Part shown: positions 8,472 through 17,371 of the stretch, piece by piece
How positions within the stretch are numbered: position 1 is the first letter of the stretch
Layout: every line of letters starts with the position of its first letter
Assembly (NCBI GenBank): GCA_964371785.1
Contig: CAYJOL010000010.1
Location: forward strand, 62,001-126,000
DNA: 64,000 nucleotides
Direction of reading: 5' to 3'
Source of the DNA: CAVQCT01 sp964371785
GTDB lineage: Bacteria; Zixibacteria; MSB-5A5; GN15; FEB-12
The notes under the pieces: generated by a model
Seen by the model: only the letters and a program-made list of their open reading frames with translations
Told to the model about the DNA's origin: nothing
The model's database searches: none
Position numbers and translations under genes: made by a program

Positions 8472-11381
8472 CTATTTCAGCAGCACCATTTTCCGACTGT
8501 CCGAGAAACTGCCTGCCTGAAGGCGGTAGAAGTAAATCCCTGAGGAAACGCGGCTTCCGTGATCATCCGTGGCATCCCATTCAAGTTGGTGTACTCCCGG
8601 TTCCAACGGACCGTCGACCAACGTCTTCACTCGCTGGCCGAGAACGTTATAGACCTCCAGCCGGGTGACCGAGGTAGTCGGAAGCGAGAAACTGATCGTG
8701 GTAGTCGGATTGAACGGGTTGGGATAGTTCTGCGATAGTTCGTAGGTGTTCGGCAGAGTAGTATTTTGATTGTCGTTTGCGTCGGTTGCCAGGTCGTACC
8801 TGCTCTTTGCGCGGGCGGCGTTGTTGAGAAGTTCCGTTTCGTTGCCCCCGGCCACCAGCGCAAATGCTACTTCAATACTGGCTCCCGGATTGAGTGAAAA
8901 CGGCCCGGCAGTAGTCAGGCACATCAAATCGCCTGTAAGCGTCTGGTCTATCGTTCCGGCCGTGGAAATCATCGTAAACAGGTCAGCGTCGGAATAGCCG
9001 GTCTTTGTGCTTCCGTTGGCAAGCGTCTGGAAACCTCTGATATTCTTCAATGCAACCACTCCGACACAGAGTCCCGATGCATTCGTCTGGTACAGCAGAT
9101 TCAAGGCACCGTTGTATTTGAAACTATCGCTTGACGACAGGTCAAGATCGCTGAAGAATCCAAAGTCAAGATTTGTCAATTTTTCCAGAGCGTTATTGAT
9201 CAGGCTGTATTTGACAATCATGAATCCATTGTCATCGACATTATCAAAGGTCACGGTTTCCTGCCGGAGATTAATCGGAATCGGGATATTGGATTGGGTG
9301 TCGGTAATCACCGCGCTCCGATGGGTGCTTCCGTCACTACCAGTGACCGGGTCGCCCAGCGGCGTGACGGGAATGAAGTCGGACGCGCGGAAGCCTCCGT
9401 CCTGCCGACGAATCGAGGAGGATATCTGCAAGCTGCTCCGGCCGATCACCAAACCGGCTTCATACAGCAAGTTGGCACTGTTGTCGAACCTGAAGCCATC
9501 ACCGTTGACATTGTAAATTGAACCGGGCGCGAAACCGAACTGGCCCATGTCAGATACCGATAGATTCAATCTGGATGTGGACTGTGAGGCAATATTGCCC
9601 GACGGCGCCACACCGACCGTCAGGTTGAAAGAAAGCGTATCCGGGACACTGCTGTAGTTCGAGGTCAGGATGAGCTGAAACGCCGCCTGCTGACCGTTGT
9701 ACAGAGTGGAACTCCAGGAAATCTGAAAAGGTACGAAATTGATCGCGGTGGTGCCGCCGGGGCCGAAATAGAAATCAGACTGGTCGGCGATGACATTGAT
9801 ATTGCTCTTGTCGGGTGTGAGTATTTGCCCGGTCACTGACTCAACGTTGGCGATCGGGTTTCGAAGCATCAATTGTAATCCAAACGTCTCTCCGGGCAGC
9901 GCGATTCCATCGTCCGAGATCTGTGCGCTCACGATCGAAAACTCGGGGGCCAGCGGCGACGGAATGTAAGTGAGAGCGCGCTCAGCGTTGACAAGTCCGT
10001 TGCCATATGCATTGTCTTCGCCGGTCGGGCCAAGGTCCTCGGCAGAACGGATAAGCGCGTTTTTGATCTGATCAACGGTAGCGTCGGGGTTGTACTGGCG
10101 GAGAAGCGCCACGATACCGGCGATATACGGCGCGGCCATCGAAGTCCCCGTCATATACATATAGGTCCCGCCCTTGTACGATGAGCGGATGCTCACACCA
10201 GGGGCTACGACTTCAGGTTTGATCTGGGTCGAGTCGCAGGATGACGGACCGCGGCTCGAGAAGGTCGTGATAGCCTTCAGATTGTCCACCGCACCCACGG
10301 CAAATGAACTAAGCGGTGTGGACGCGCGGTCAGCCGGATTGCGGAGCGTTTTCGGATCCGGGCCTTCGTTGCCCGCCGCGAAAATCGTGACGATGCCGGC
10401 CGCTTCGACGTTGTCAATCGCTCCCCAGAAAGTGTCGTCACATGGCAGGAAGAGACCTTTCGGAATCCCCCAACTATTAAGCAGTACATCGGGAACATCG
10501 TCGGTTGTCGTCGGATTACCGTCAGGATCAAGCACCCACTGGAAAGCGTCGAGTATGTCAGAGATCGTTACACTCAATGTCCGTCCCTGGTCAATCACTC
10601 CCGCCGTGATCCATTCCGCTCCGGGGGCGACACCAAAGCTGTCGGCCGCGTCCGAACCTACCATAATGCCCATCGTGTGCGTACCATGACCACTCTTGTC
10701 ATACGGCAGGGTGTCCGGTGCGACTTTTGAGAACCACGATGAAGCCAGAGAACTGTGATTGCCACGCCACTTGCTGGTCAGGGCCGGATGAGATTCTTCG
10801 ACACCGGTGTCGAACGAACAAACGAGTCTTCCCTGTCCCGTCAGACCTCTTTGCCAAACACTCGGAACGCCAAGTAAACTGAGCTGGCTTGATATTGACG
10901 CTGCCGTCGATTGAGGAGCCTTTGATTCCGAAACGGGCGGCTCGAACACCAGGGAAGCGTTTTCAACGACCGCTTTGACTCCGTCCATCTGACTTAAGAC
11001 TCTAAGCCGAGCTACCGGGACGACCGCCGTGAACGACGGTACAATCCAGTGCTCGACAACCGGAGCTGTCGAGTAGATATTCAGATATTCATTGATTGCG
11101 TTTTTGAACGACGGGTTGTAAGACTTCAGGGTCTCGGTGACCGTACGAATACGCTCCCCTCGCGTCATGGTCTGACTGGCGGTCGACTTCATCACCTTGT
11201 CACTCGTTGAGTGGTTCTCAAGAAACACCACCACAGCTACGAGGCTGTCTGCGTCGGTCAGCGAATCGGCCAGCATCTGAGCGATGCGTGGACTTAATTC
11301 AGTGGCCGAGGTGCCGCCGCTCAGAATCGCAAAGGCAAAAAAGGCAAGGGGCAGAATCATTTGATGTATCTTTGAGCGCAT
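8472..11381 (-). CDS. Secreted subtilisin-like S8 serine protease with T9SS-like C-terminal domain
   Basis: The start chosen is the ATG at 11381, preceded by AGGAG at good spacing and opening a Sec signal peptide (MRSKIHQMILPLAFFAFA). An upstream ATG at 11432 lies inside the predicted promoter. The 969-residue protein has an inhibitor-type propeptide (about 30-150) and the full triad: Asp in SFDTGVEESH (about 192), His in GHGTHTMG (about 230) and Ser in GTSMAAP (about 412). The oxyanion Asn is in AAGNEGPD. Beta domains follow, then a C-terminal YPNPFNPTTTI...GIYFYRL domain ending RKMVLLK, nearly a copy of that in the M6 protease downstream. A sigma-54-type promoter directly precedes it, which is unusual for an exoprotease. 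Confidence 0.95.
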   Translation of the reverse strand: MRSKIHQMILPLAFFAFAILSGGTSATELSPRIAQMLADSLTDADSLVAVVVFLENHSTSDKVMKSTASQTMTRGERIRTVTETLKSYNPSFKNAINEYLNIYSTAPVVEHWIVPSFTAVVPVARLRVLSQMDGVKAVVENASLVFEPPVSESKAPQSTAASISSQLSLLGVPSVWQRGLTGQGRLVCSFDTGVEESHPALTSKWRGNHSSLASSWFSKVAPDTLPYDKSGHGTHTMGIMVGSDAADSFGVAPGAEWITAGVIDQGRTLSVTISDILDAFQWVLDPDGNPTTTDDVPDVLLNSWGIPKGLFLPCDDTFWGAIDNVEAAGIVTIFAAGNEGPDPKTLRNPADRASTPLSSFAVGAVDNLKAITTFSSRGPSSCDSTQIKPEVVAPGVSIRSSYKGGTYMYMTGTSMAAPYIAGIVALLRQYNPDATVDQIKNALIRSAEDLGPTGEDNAYGNGLVNAERALTYIPSPLAPEFSIVSAQISDDGIALPGETFGLQLMLRNPIANVESVTGQILTPDKSNINVIADQSDFYFGPGGTTAINFVPFQISWSSTLYNGQQAAFQLILTSNYSSVPDTLSFNLTVGVAPSGNIASQSTSRLNLSVSDMGQFGFAPGSIYNVNGDGFRFDNSANLLYEAGLVIGRSSLQISSSIRRQDGGFRASDFIPVTPLGDPVTGSDGSTHRSAVITDTQSNIPIPINLRQETVTFDNVDDNGFMIVKYSLINNALEKLTNLDFGFFSDLDLSSSDSFKYNGALNLLYQTNASGLCVGVVALKNIRGFQTLANGSTKTGYSDADLFTMISTAGTIDQTLTGDLMCLTTAGPFSLNPGASIEVAFALVAGGNETELLNNAARAKSRYDLATDANDNQNTTLPNTYELSQNYPNPFNPTTTISFSLPTTSVTRLEVYNVLGQRVKTLVDGPLEPGVHQLEWDATDDHGSRVSSGIYFYRLQAGSFSDSRKMVLLK

Positions 11382-11415
11382 CTGGTCTCCTTCGGTTTGG
11401 TCCGATCTGTCCAAA

Positions 11416-11431
11416 AGCAACCGATGTGCCA
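11416..11431 (-). promoter_or_regulatory. Sigma-54 (-24/-12) promoter of the S8 protease gene
   Basis: On the minus strand TGGCACA-TCGG-TTGCT gives the invariant GG, exactly 10 bases, then GC, with nearly all flanking consensus bases present. The -12 element lies 35 bp before the ATG at 11381. The predicted transcript would start near 11405 and leave a 24-nt leader containing the AGGAG ribosome site. Two sigma-54 activators are encoded in the window (24811-27741 and 41731-43107). Confidence 0.75.
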
Positions 11432-11488
11432 CAATGAAACATTCCTATAATGGACAGCAGAAGGCTATAATTGTCCTATAAATCATTA

Positions 11489-11518
11489 TTGATCAGCCAC
11501 ATAGGATTCTGCTATGAT
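11489..11518 (+). promoter_or_regulatory. Sigma-70 promoter of the glycosyltransferase gene
   Basis: TTGATC (11489-11494), an 18-bp spacer and TATGAT (11513-11518) precede the plus-strand gene. A strong AGGAGG ribosome site near 11537 lies between it and the ATG at 11550. The intergenic region is shared with the divergent S8 protease. Confidence 0.55.
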
Positions 11519-11549
11519 AGAAAAGAACAATTTTCAGGAGGGGAAATAA

Positions 11550-13826
11550 ATGCCCATCATGCAATGGTTGGCATACATGCATTTGTTGAGTCCGATGAGT
11601 GCAATATTATACAAGCTATTGAAAACTGGTTTTTCTATATTATCACCAATGGCCGCCGGAGCTCAAGAATTCGTCAAACGCCACGGAGGCGTGCTCGTCA
11701 TCCTGCTCATTGCCCTTGCAGTTCGTTTGGTTTACCTCTGGACATACTACCACCTGCCCGACTGGACCCAGCTCACGGTCGATAATTACTACCATCTCAA
11801 TTGGGCGATGAATATGGTCGATGGAAATGTTCTGGGTGACGCCACCTATTTCCGTGCCCCTTTTTACATCTATTGCCTCGCGGTCCTATTCAAGCTGTTC
11901 GGATCGGGCCTCTGGGTGGCGAGATTGTTCGGCCTGGCGATCGGGATGGTATCTATATCGCTGACCTATGCTATCGGCGCGCGCGTTTTTGATCGGCGGG
12001 TGGGACTATTGGCGGCCCTTTTACAGGCAATCGTTCCAATCGTCATCTATTTTGAGTTTGAACTGCTGCTCGATCCGCTCTTCATGCTTCTTGTCCAGGC
12101 GTCGATTTACTCCCTGTTGGTCTGGTGGGACACCGGCCGCACCGGACACATCTTCATATCCGGGCTGTTTCTTGGATTGTCTGCTATAACCCGACCCACG
12201 TCGTTGGCGCTCTTACCTGTTCTGTTAATCGTGATCTTTGGGTTGCGCCGCGATACCAGAAGACTCATCTCCCAACTGCTGGCAGTCGGTGTCGCGATGG
12301 CGCTGACGATAGGACCGGTCTTCGTACGCAATCTGATTGTTGCCGATGACCCGGTGCTGATCGCATCGCAGGGAGGAATAAACCTGTATATCGCCAACAA
12401 TCCGGCGGCTAATGGCCTCTCCGCGGTGCTCCCCGAGCCGCTCGGCAGCAACTGGCGAATAAGCCAGATAAGTTACATAGCCGAGCAGTCAGAGGGCCGA
12501 AAACTAAAACCGGGGGAGGTGTCTTCGTACTGGACCGGCCGGGCGGTCGACTGGATGCTTGGCAATCCGGTCTCGTTCCTGAAACTCTACCTCAAGAAAT
12601 TGTATTTCAACATCGAAAACCTTGAAGCCTCCAACAACCGTAATCTCGGCATGTTCTTCGCGAGCGTCGCGCTATTCAAATACAACCCGATCTCGTTCGG
12701 GCTTATTTTCGCGCTTGCGGTGGGGAGCCTGGCGTGCGGCGCGTTGCGAAACAAAAGGGCGATGCTGTTGGTGGTGCTGGTTCTCACCTACGTATTCGTG
12801 TCGGCCTTCTTCTTCTTCGCCAGCCGGTTTCGATTGCCCCTTATGCCGCTCTACGTGATTCTCGGTTCGTCGTGTGCGGTGACTATAAGCGACCTGCTGT
12901 TTGCCGGACGACTGCATCGCCTCCTTCCGATTGTGGCCATTGCGCTTGCGGCCGGGTTGTTGTCTTATGTCGAATTGGCCAAGACCCCATATACAGCTCC
13001 GGCTCAATACTTCAGCTTTCAAGGTTTGACGGCGCTGAACTCCGGTGACGTTAATGCGGCACTAAAGAACTTCAGATTGGGCCGTGAAGTTGATTCAACA
13101 TTCCCTGAGATGAATCTGAATCTCGGGGTCGCTTTTCTTCGCACGGGGCAAACTGATTCGGCCATGTATTATTTCAAGCGGGAGCAAGACTTGAACCCGG
13201 GAAGACTCAAAGCTGCAACCAATGTTGCGTCGGTCTATCTCCTTCAGAAAAAGTACTCCGAGGCTATGCGTGAAGTTCAGCCGGTGATCGCGAGTCAGCC
13301 CTTCGATGTCACAGCCAATATGGTCCTGTTGCGGGCGATGTTGCTTGATACATCGCTGACAAATGCCGGTTTGATGGATTCGATCAAGGCCGCTTCGATC
13401 CGCACCGATACCAACATATACCTGCTTGACGAAGCCGCGGGTCTTTTATTGCAGCGTTCGATGCGCGATGATGCCCGCAGGAAATATCTTGAAGCGGCCG
13501 CTTCGGCGCCTCCTCCAATTGAAACCGATGACGAGGCATTTGAAGCGAAATTCAAGAACAGCATTCCGAACTGGACTCGTCAGAAGGCGCTCGCCTACTA
13601 TCAACTTGGCTTTATGAGCGGCGTCGACGGAGACTATTCGTCCGCAATTCTCAACAGTGAACGGGCGATTGCGCTCGATTCCAATCTTGTCGAGGCCTAT
13701 GTGAACCTGATCAGCGGCTACTACTCGCAGGGCGAACTCGTCCGGGCACGGGACCTTCTCGCGCAGGCGCTTCTTCGTTTTCCAGGCAACTCATATCTGC
13801 TCAGGTTGAAGCAGACGTTGCCATAA
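11550..13826 (+). CDS. GT-C membrane glycosyltransferase (GT39/ArnT-like) with C-terminal TPR domain
   Basis: This 758-residue protein has an N-terminal polytopic domain (about residues 45-480, roughly 11-13 helices). A luminal loop after the first helix holds DWTQLTVDNYYHLNWA, with acidic residues placed as in lipid-linked-sugar transferases of the PMT/ArnT group, then ATYFRAPFYIYCLAVLF. The C-terminal part (about 490-758) is soluble and made of TPR-like helix pairs (GDVNAALKNFRLGREVD, TDSAMYYFKREQDLNP, GDYSSAILNSERAIALD). The start is the ATG with AGGAGG 7 bp upstream. It probably transfers a sugar from a polyprenyl carrier to an envelope acceptor, with the TPRs recruiting a partner. Donor and acceptor are unknown. 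Confidence 0.8.
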   Translation: MPIMQWLAYMHLLSPMSAILYKLLKTGFSILSPMAAGAQEFVKRHGGVLVILLIALAVRLVYLWTYYHLPDWTQLTVDNYYHLNWAMNMVDGNVLGDATYFRAPFYIYCLAVLFKLFGSGLWVARLFGLAIGMVSISLTYAIGARVFDRRVGLLAALLQAIVPIVIYFEFELLLDPLFMLLVQASIYSLLVWWDTGRTGHIFISGLFLGLSAITRPTSLALLPVLLIVIFGLRRDTRRLISQLLAVGVAMALTIGPVFVRNLIVADDPVLIASQGGINLYIANNPAANGLSAVLPEPLGSNWRISQISYIAEQSEGRKLKPGEVSSYWTGRAVDWMLGNPVSFLKLYLKKLYFNIENLEASNNRNLGMFFASVALFKYNPISFGLIFALAVGSLACGALRNKRAMLLVVLVLTYVFVSAFFFFASRFRLPLMPLYVILGSSCAVTISDLLFAGRLHRLLPIVAIALAAGLLSYVELAKTPYTAPAQYFSFQGLTALNSGDVNAALKNFRLGREVDSTFPEMNLNLGVAFLRTGQTDSAMYYFKREQDLNPGRLKAATNVASVYLLQKKYSEAMREVQPVIASQPFDVTANMVLLRAMLLDTSLTNAGLMDSIKAASIRTDTNIYLLDEAAGLLLQRSMRDDARRKYLEAAASAPPPIETDDEAFEAKFKNSIPNWTRQKALAYYQLGFMSGVDGDYSSAILNSERAIALDSNLVEAYVNLISGYYSQGELVRARDLLAQALLRFPGNSYLLRLKQTLP

Positions 13827-13848
13827 GATGGCACGGATTGCACGTCGC

Positions 13849-14021
13849 ATGGCCGCCTCCGCGTAGGGTAGAATTCGTCTTCGAGCCTGCCCTTGTCCGT
13901 AGCCCCGTGCGTGTTGTCGACGAAGGCATGCCTACCGGCATGCTGGATGGCCGCCTCCGCGTGGAATGGCCATCTCTTCGGAGGGCAGGATTCGTCTTCG
14001 AGCCTGCCCTTGTCCGTGATC
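13849..14021. repeat. Dispersed intergenic repeat, two adjacent units
   Basis: Unit 1 begins atggccgcctccgcgtaggg, continues through a stem (related to GGGCAGG...CCTGCCC), a gtcgacgaagg stretch and the perfect hairpin GCATGCC-TACC-GGCATGC, and ends near 13957. A second, partial unit follows from about 13945. The same element recurs at 47606-47870 with only about four differences over 105 bases, in both cases outside genes. Short ORFs through it are by-products. It resembles a non-autonomous palindromic repeat family (REP or MITE class) not tied to any transposase in the window. Confidence 0.75.
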
Positions 14022-14077
14022 CGCTTCCCACGTGGGCAGATGTCCCCTGAGCAATGTAACACAAATACCAAATCAAA

Positions 14078-14102
14078 AAGGGCTGACCAGAGGTCAGCCC
14101 TT
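14078..14102 (-). terminator. Rho-independent terminator of the TonB receptor operon
   Basis: AAGGGCTGACC-AGA-GGTCAGCCCTT is a perfect 11-bp stem with a 3-nt loop, followed on the minus strand by TTTGATTT. It lies 25 bp past the stop of the lipoprotein gene. Confidence 0.85.
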
Positions 14103-14126
14103 ACGTTCACATTCGTTATGAGGCAA

Positions 14127-16319
14127 TTACTGTGGCGGAGGAGTTTTCCCTTCCTGTATCGCCTCTTCTATTTGTCGTTCCCGGTAATTGGCTTTCGCCT
14201 CATCGATCGAAATCTTCACCGCCGCATCGGGATACCGATTTACCTTAACGACTGATGCCTTCTGGCCAAGATTTGGATCATAGAGCCAAGTCAGAATATT
14301 CTCCACAAGCTCCTGTGTCTCCGGCTGTTTCATCACCAGAGGGGTGAAGCTCAAGTATACTGTTCTGAACAGACTGGTATTGAACCGATGTCCGCATGGC
14401 GAACCTTCGTTGTTGAATAGGTTACCCCATGGGTGATCGGCACCATACTTCGACTTATACAGGTACATGACTTCTGTACCGAAAGCGCGTTCAACCCAAT
14501 CGACCTCCGGAAGTGCCGCGATCGAGTCGACCCATTGAACGTGCGGTAAGGTCCATAACAGACGACGATGCAGTAGACTGGTATCAACTTCAACGTCCGG
14601 CCAGTCGCTCTGGTTAATGCTGTAGGCGCCGGTAAAATCCTCGACACGGGCAAACTCTTTAGTAATATTCGAATCGATCCCCTGAGCCACCGTGAACCAG
14701 TTCGACCATCCGAAGCCATTCACACCAAAATAGTGCGTGAATACGAACGGTGCTGGGTACACACCGGGCTCTCCCAGCTGGATATGCGGTACCCGCCATG
14801 TTGCCCAGGCGTTGACACCCGCATCAATAGCCGTAAATACTTCGCTGACCACATCACCGCTGGAGCTCACCAAACTCGAAGATAGCTTGCCGGACTCATT
14901 GTACAATATAATCACCTTATGTTTCAAAAGACTCTGCAGTGGTAGTCGAGACGTAGGGGCATAATCCTTATAGACAATGTAATCGGCCGAGGTGAGTTTT
15001 CCCGGGAATGCAGTAGTTGTATCAAAGACCTTTCCTGCACCTCCTGGGGCTTGTTGCAACCATGTGTTAATGGCGTTATACCAGAACGCTTTTGCCGTAT
15101 CAAAGTTGATAGGCGAGTTGTAAACACGCTGACTGGTTTTGGTAGTAAAATCAACCACTGCAATCTCACGCTCGTAGCGCGGATTAATAACGATCATCTG
15201 TCGGAATTCAGGAGTCAGATCCGCCACATCAGCATCATCGCGGCTCCGTATCCAGAACAGATAATAGAGTGTCAGGGTCGTGTCCGAGGGATAATTCTTG
15301 TACACATTGTAAAGAGTATCACCGGTGTCCATCACCCATGAGTCTATGCCGTTGGACGAGGATTCGACGAAACGGTTAGTGAACAGCGTATCGTCGACCT
15401 TTAAGATCGTGTCCCTGACATAAAACGGAGTATTGGCCGTTGTGTCAGAGAATACCGTCGTATCACACGACTCCTCGACATACGACCCGCCACCGGTATC
15501 TACCAATGTCGTGTCGCAACGGAACAGGGTATCACCCATGTTGAATACCCGGGCATCTTCGGTGACAAAAACGATATTCAGCAGACTCGGTTCCCAGAGA
15601 GTGTCTTTGCCATCCCTGATATAGTTAAGCTGATCAAAAGTGAACGGTCCATAGAGGTGCCATTCGAACTGGAAAGGCGGTGCCGTAAGTCCGAGTTCAT
15701 CGTAATCCTTCTTGTCGCTTCCACTCCAGGTCAGGCCAAGACCGGTAACGATACCGCCGGGGAATATGGCGTTGACGAAAGGTTTCCGGGGGTCAAAGTA
15801 CTGGATCGAGGTTTCCGGTGGATTATCGTTGCGGTTCAGCACCCGGGTTTTGATCACCGAGCCTGCGCCTGAATTGTCAAACGCTTGCAGAAATATATAC
15901 TGCGGGACATAGTCATTCACCGGGTTATTGAGATTTGCTTTCAACGGAATGATATTGGCCGTTTTCGGATCGGCCGCGGTTGGGTCGATATCGACATACG
16001 TCCACATCGTGTCATTCAACGCATTGATATAGTCCATCGGCGAACCGGTCACACTGTCCGTCGGGATTACATAATAGCGGTAATAGGTGATCTGACCGTC
16101 GTTATCCGTTCCGATCCAGTACACCTCGGGGTTCCGGGAAAAACGTTGATTTTCCGGCGGGATATTTACAAACTCGACGATCGGAATCTGGTTCGCGGTG
16201 ACATCCCCTTTCAGGGTGTTGGTACAGCCCGGCAAGATCAAGAGAGATGCCGCCAGAACCGCGACCGTAATCGCTCCAAGCCACAAACCTATTTTTACTT
16301 TTGTCATATTTTTATTCAT
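14127..16319 (-). CDS. Large outer-membrane or periplasmic lipoprotein of unknown function
   Basis: This roughly 730-residue protein has an N-terminal lipoprotein signal with lipobox ILPGC and no recognised enzymatic domain. It opens with an Ig-like stretch (IPIVEFVNIPPENQRFSRNP) containing DNDGQITYYRYYV, and later shows NDNPPETSIQYFDP and beta-rich text typical of fibronectin- or Ig-type surface proteins. I place the start at the ATG at 16319, with AGAGGA upstream; a TTG nine codons earlier is in frame but less likely. It is the last gene of an operon behind the TonB receptor and the PorV-like barrel and ends at a strong terminator. It may be a surface partner of the receptor, comparable in position to SusD-type lipoproteins, but no SusD similarity is visible. 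Confidence 0.8.
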   Translation of the reverse strand: MNKNMTKVKIGLWLGAITVAVLAASLLILPGCTNTLKGDVTANQIPIVEFVNIPPENQRFSRNPEVYWIGTDNDGQITYYRYYVIPTDSVTGSPMDYINALNDTMWTYVDIDPTAADPKTANIIPLKANLNNPVNDYVPQYIFLQAFDNSGAGSVIKTRVLNRNDNPPETSIQYFDPRKPFVNAIFPGGIVTGLGLTWSGSDKKDYDELGLTAPPFQFEWHLYGPFTFDQLNYIRDGKDTLWEPSLLNIVFVTEDARVFNMGDTLFRCDTTLVDTGGGSYVEESCDTTVFSDTTANTPFYVRDTILKVDDTLFTNRFVESSSNGIDSWVMDTGDTLYNVYKNYPSDTTLTLYYLFWIRSRDDADVADLTPEFRQMIVINPRYEREIAVVDFTTKTSQRVYNSPINFDTAKAFWYNAINTWLQQAPGGAGKVFDTTTAFPGKLTSADYIVYKDYAPTSRLPLQSLLKHKVIILYNESGKLSSSLVSSSGDVVSEVFTAIDAGVNAWATWRVPHIQLGEPGVYPAPFVFTHYFGVNGFGWSNWFTVAQGIDSNITKEFARVEDFTGAYSINQSDWPDVEVDTSLLHRRLLWTLPHVQWVDSIAALPEVDWVERAFGTEVMYLYKSKYGADHPWGNLFNNEGSPCGHRFNTSLFRTVYLSFTPLVMKQPETQELVENILTWLYDPNLGQKASVVKVNRYPDAAVKISIDEAKANYRERQIEEAIQEGKTPPPQ

Positions 16320-16335
16320 TATCCGCGGCTTCCTC

Positions 16336-17325
16336 TTAGAACGCAAATGACATGCTCACGCGATGAACTTCGGTCAGGATTCCAAAATCCTGGTAAGCGT
16401 AATCGACGCGCATTTCCCGGTCCCCACCGAAGGGGATACGGAAACCGGCGCCGGCCGTGAAACCATCGCTGTCGTAATTAATCCGCCCGCCTAATCTGAG
16501 AACGAGGCGGTCCTTGAATGTATATTCCATTCCGGTATTGTATTTTTCCAGATTGTCCGACGGGTGCGAACCCTCGGCGGCGAAAGTCAGCAGATTATCC
16601 TGACTCTGGAGGACATTGATGCAACCGCCGAATTTGAAGTTGATGGGTAACGGATATGCCTTGCTCTCCATCTTGAGGTCCGGGCCGAAATTGGAGATAA
16701 CCATGGCGATCCTGAAACCGCGGAACCCGGTGTCATAGTTGGTACCGACATCGGCCGACCAGCCCGATGCCGAGCGGTCGAAGCTGTATTCGCCGATGTA
16801 CTTGACGGTGAATCCAATCGAAAAACGATCCGTCAGATACCGCCCGTAACTGACTGAGGCGGCAAAATCGTTCCACGCGAACGTCTGGCCGTTGCCGTCG
16901 GGCGCCATTTCATAGGTCCTCACCAGCATGTCGCCGGACGTCAGGGTGTACAGACCGATACCGAGCACACCACCGACCGATTCAAGGGGCATGCCGATAG
17001 CTCCATAGTAGTAACTAACATCGGCGGGCATGCTGACATAAGTTGCCTGAGCCTGACGGCCATAGAGTCTCACCAGGCCGGCGGGATTGTAGTAGACGCT
17101 CGATATGTCGTCGGCCGCCGCGGTAAATGCCTCAGCCATTCCCATCGCACGGGCGGAGACGCCCAGTTCAAGGAACTGTGCACCGGTGGTTCCCACCTTG
17201 GCCTGCGCGTGCACCGGCGATGGCGCCGCGAACGCGGCCAGCACCAGCAGTATGCCCAACGCCAGCGCGCCGCCGCGCCGCCGGGCGGAACTGCCGGGTG
17301 TGAACCTGAATCTTGCCAAATACAT
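16336..17325 (-). CDS. PorV/PorQ-family outer-membrane beta-barrel protein
   Basis: The 329-residue product has a signal peptide (hydrophobic core GGALALGILLVLAAF, cleavage after VHAQA). It then shows the family opening GAQFLELGVSARAMGMAEAFTAAADDISSVYYNPAGL, in which the NPAGL motif is shared by PorV/PorQ and FadL-like barrels. The rest is alternating beta strands ending in a C-terminal aromatic residue (VSMSFAF). The start chosen is the ATG at 17325 with GAGG 5 bp upstream; in-frame ATGs further up would extend into the receptor gene. PorV is a shuttle/attachment component of type IX secretion in Bacteroidetes, and two proteins here carry T9SS-like C-terminal domains, so a role in their export is possible but unproven. 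Confidence 0.85.
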   Translation of the reverse strand: MYLARFRFTPGSSARRRGGALALGILLVLAAFAAPSPVHAQAKVGTTGAQFLELGVSARAMGMAEAFTAAADDISSVYYNPAGLVRLYGRQAQATYVSMPADVSYYYGAIGMPLESVGGVLGIGLYTLTSGDMLVRTYEMAPDGNGQTFAWNDFAASVSYGRYLTDRFSIGFTVKYIGEYSFDRSASGWSADVGTNYDTGFRGFRIAMVISNFGPDLKMESKAYPLPINFKFGGCINVLQSQDNLLTFAAEGSHPSDNLEKYNTGMEYTFKDRLVLRLGGRINYDSDGFTAGAGFRIPFGGDREMRVDYAYQDFGILTEVHRVSMSFAF

Positions 17326-17371
17326 ACTGTCCTCGTTTATTCTCATATCGTTATACTCAATCACAGTTTTC

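Noticed and set aside
13721..14110. Several short open frames through the repeat patch near 13.9 kb
   Set aside because: They exist in both repeat copies, in several frames, because the repeat itself is free of stops. No start signals.
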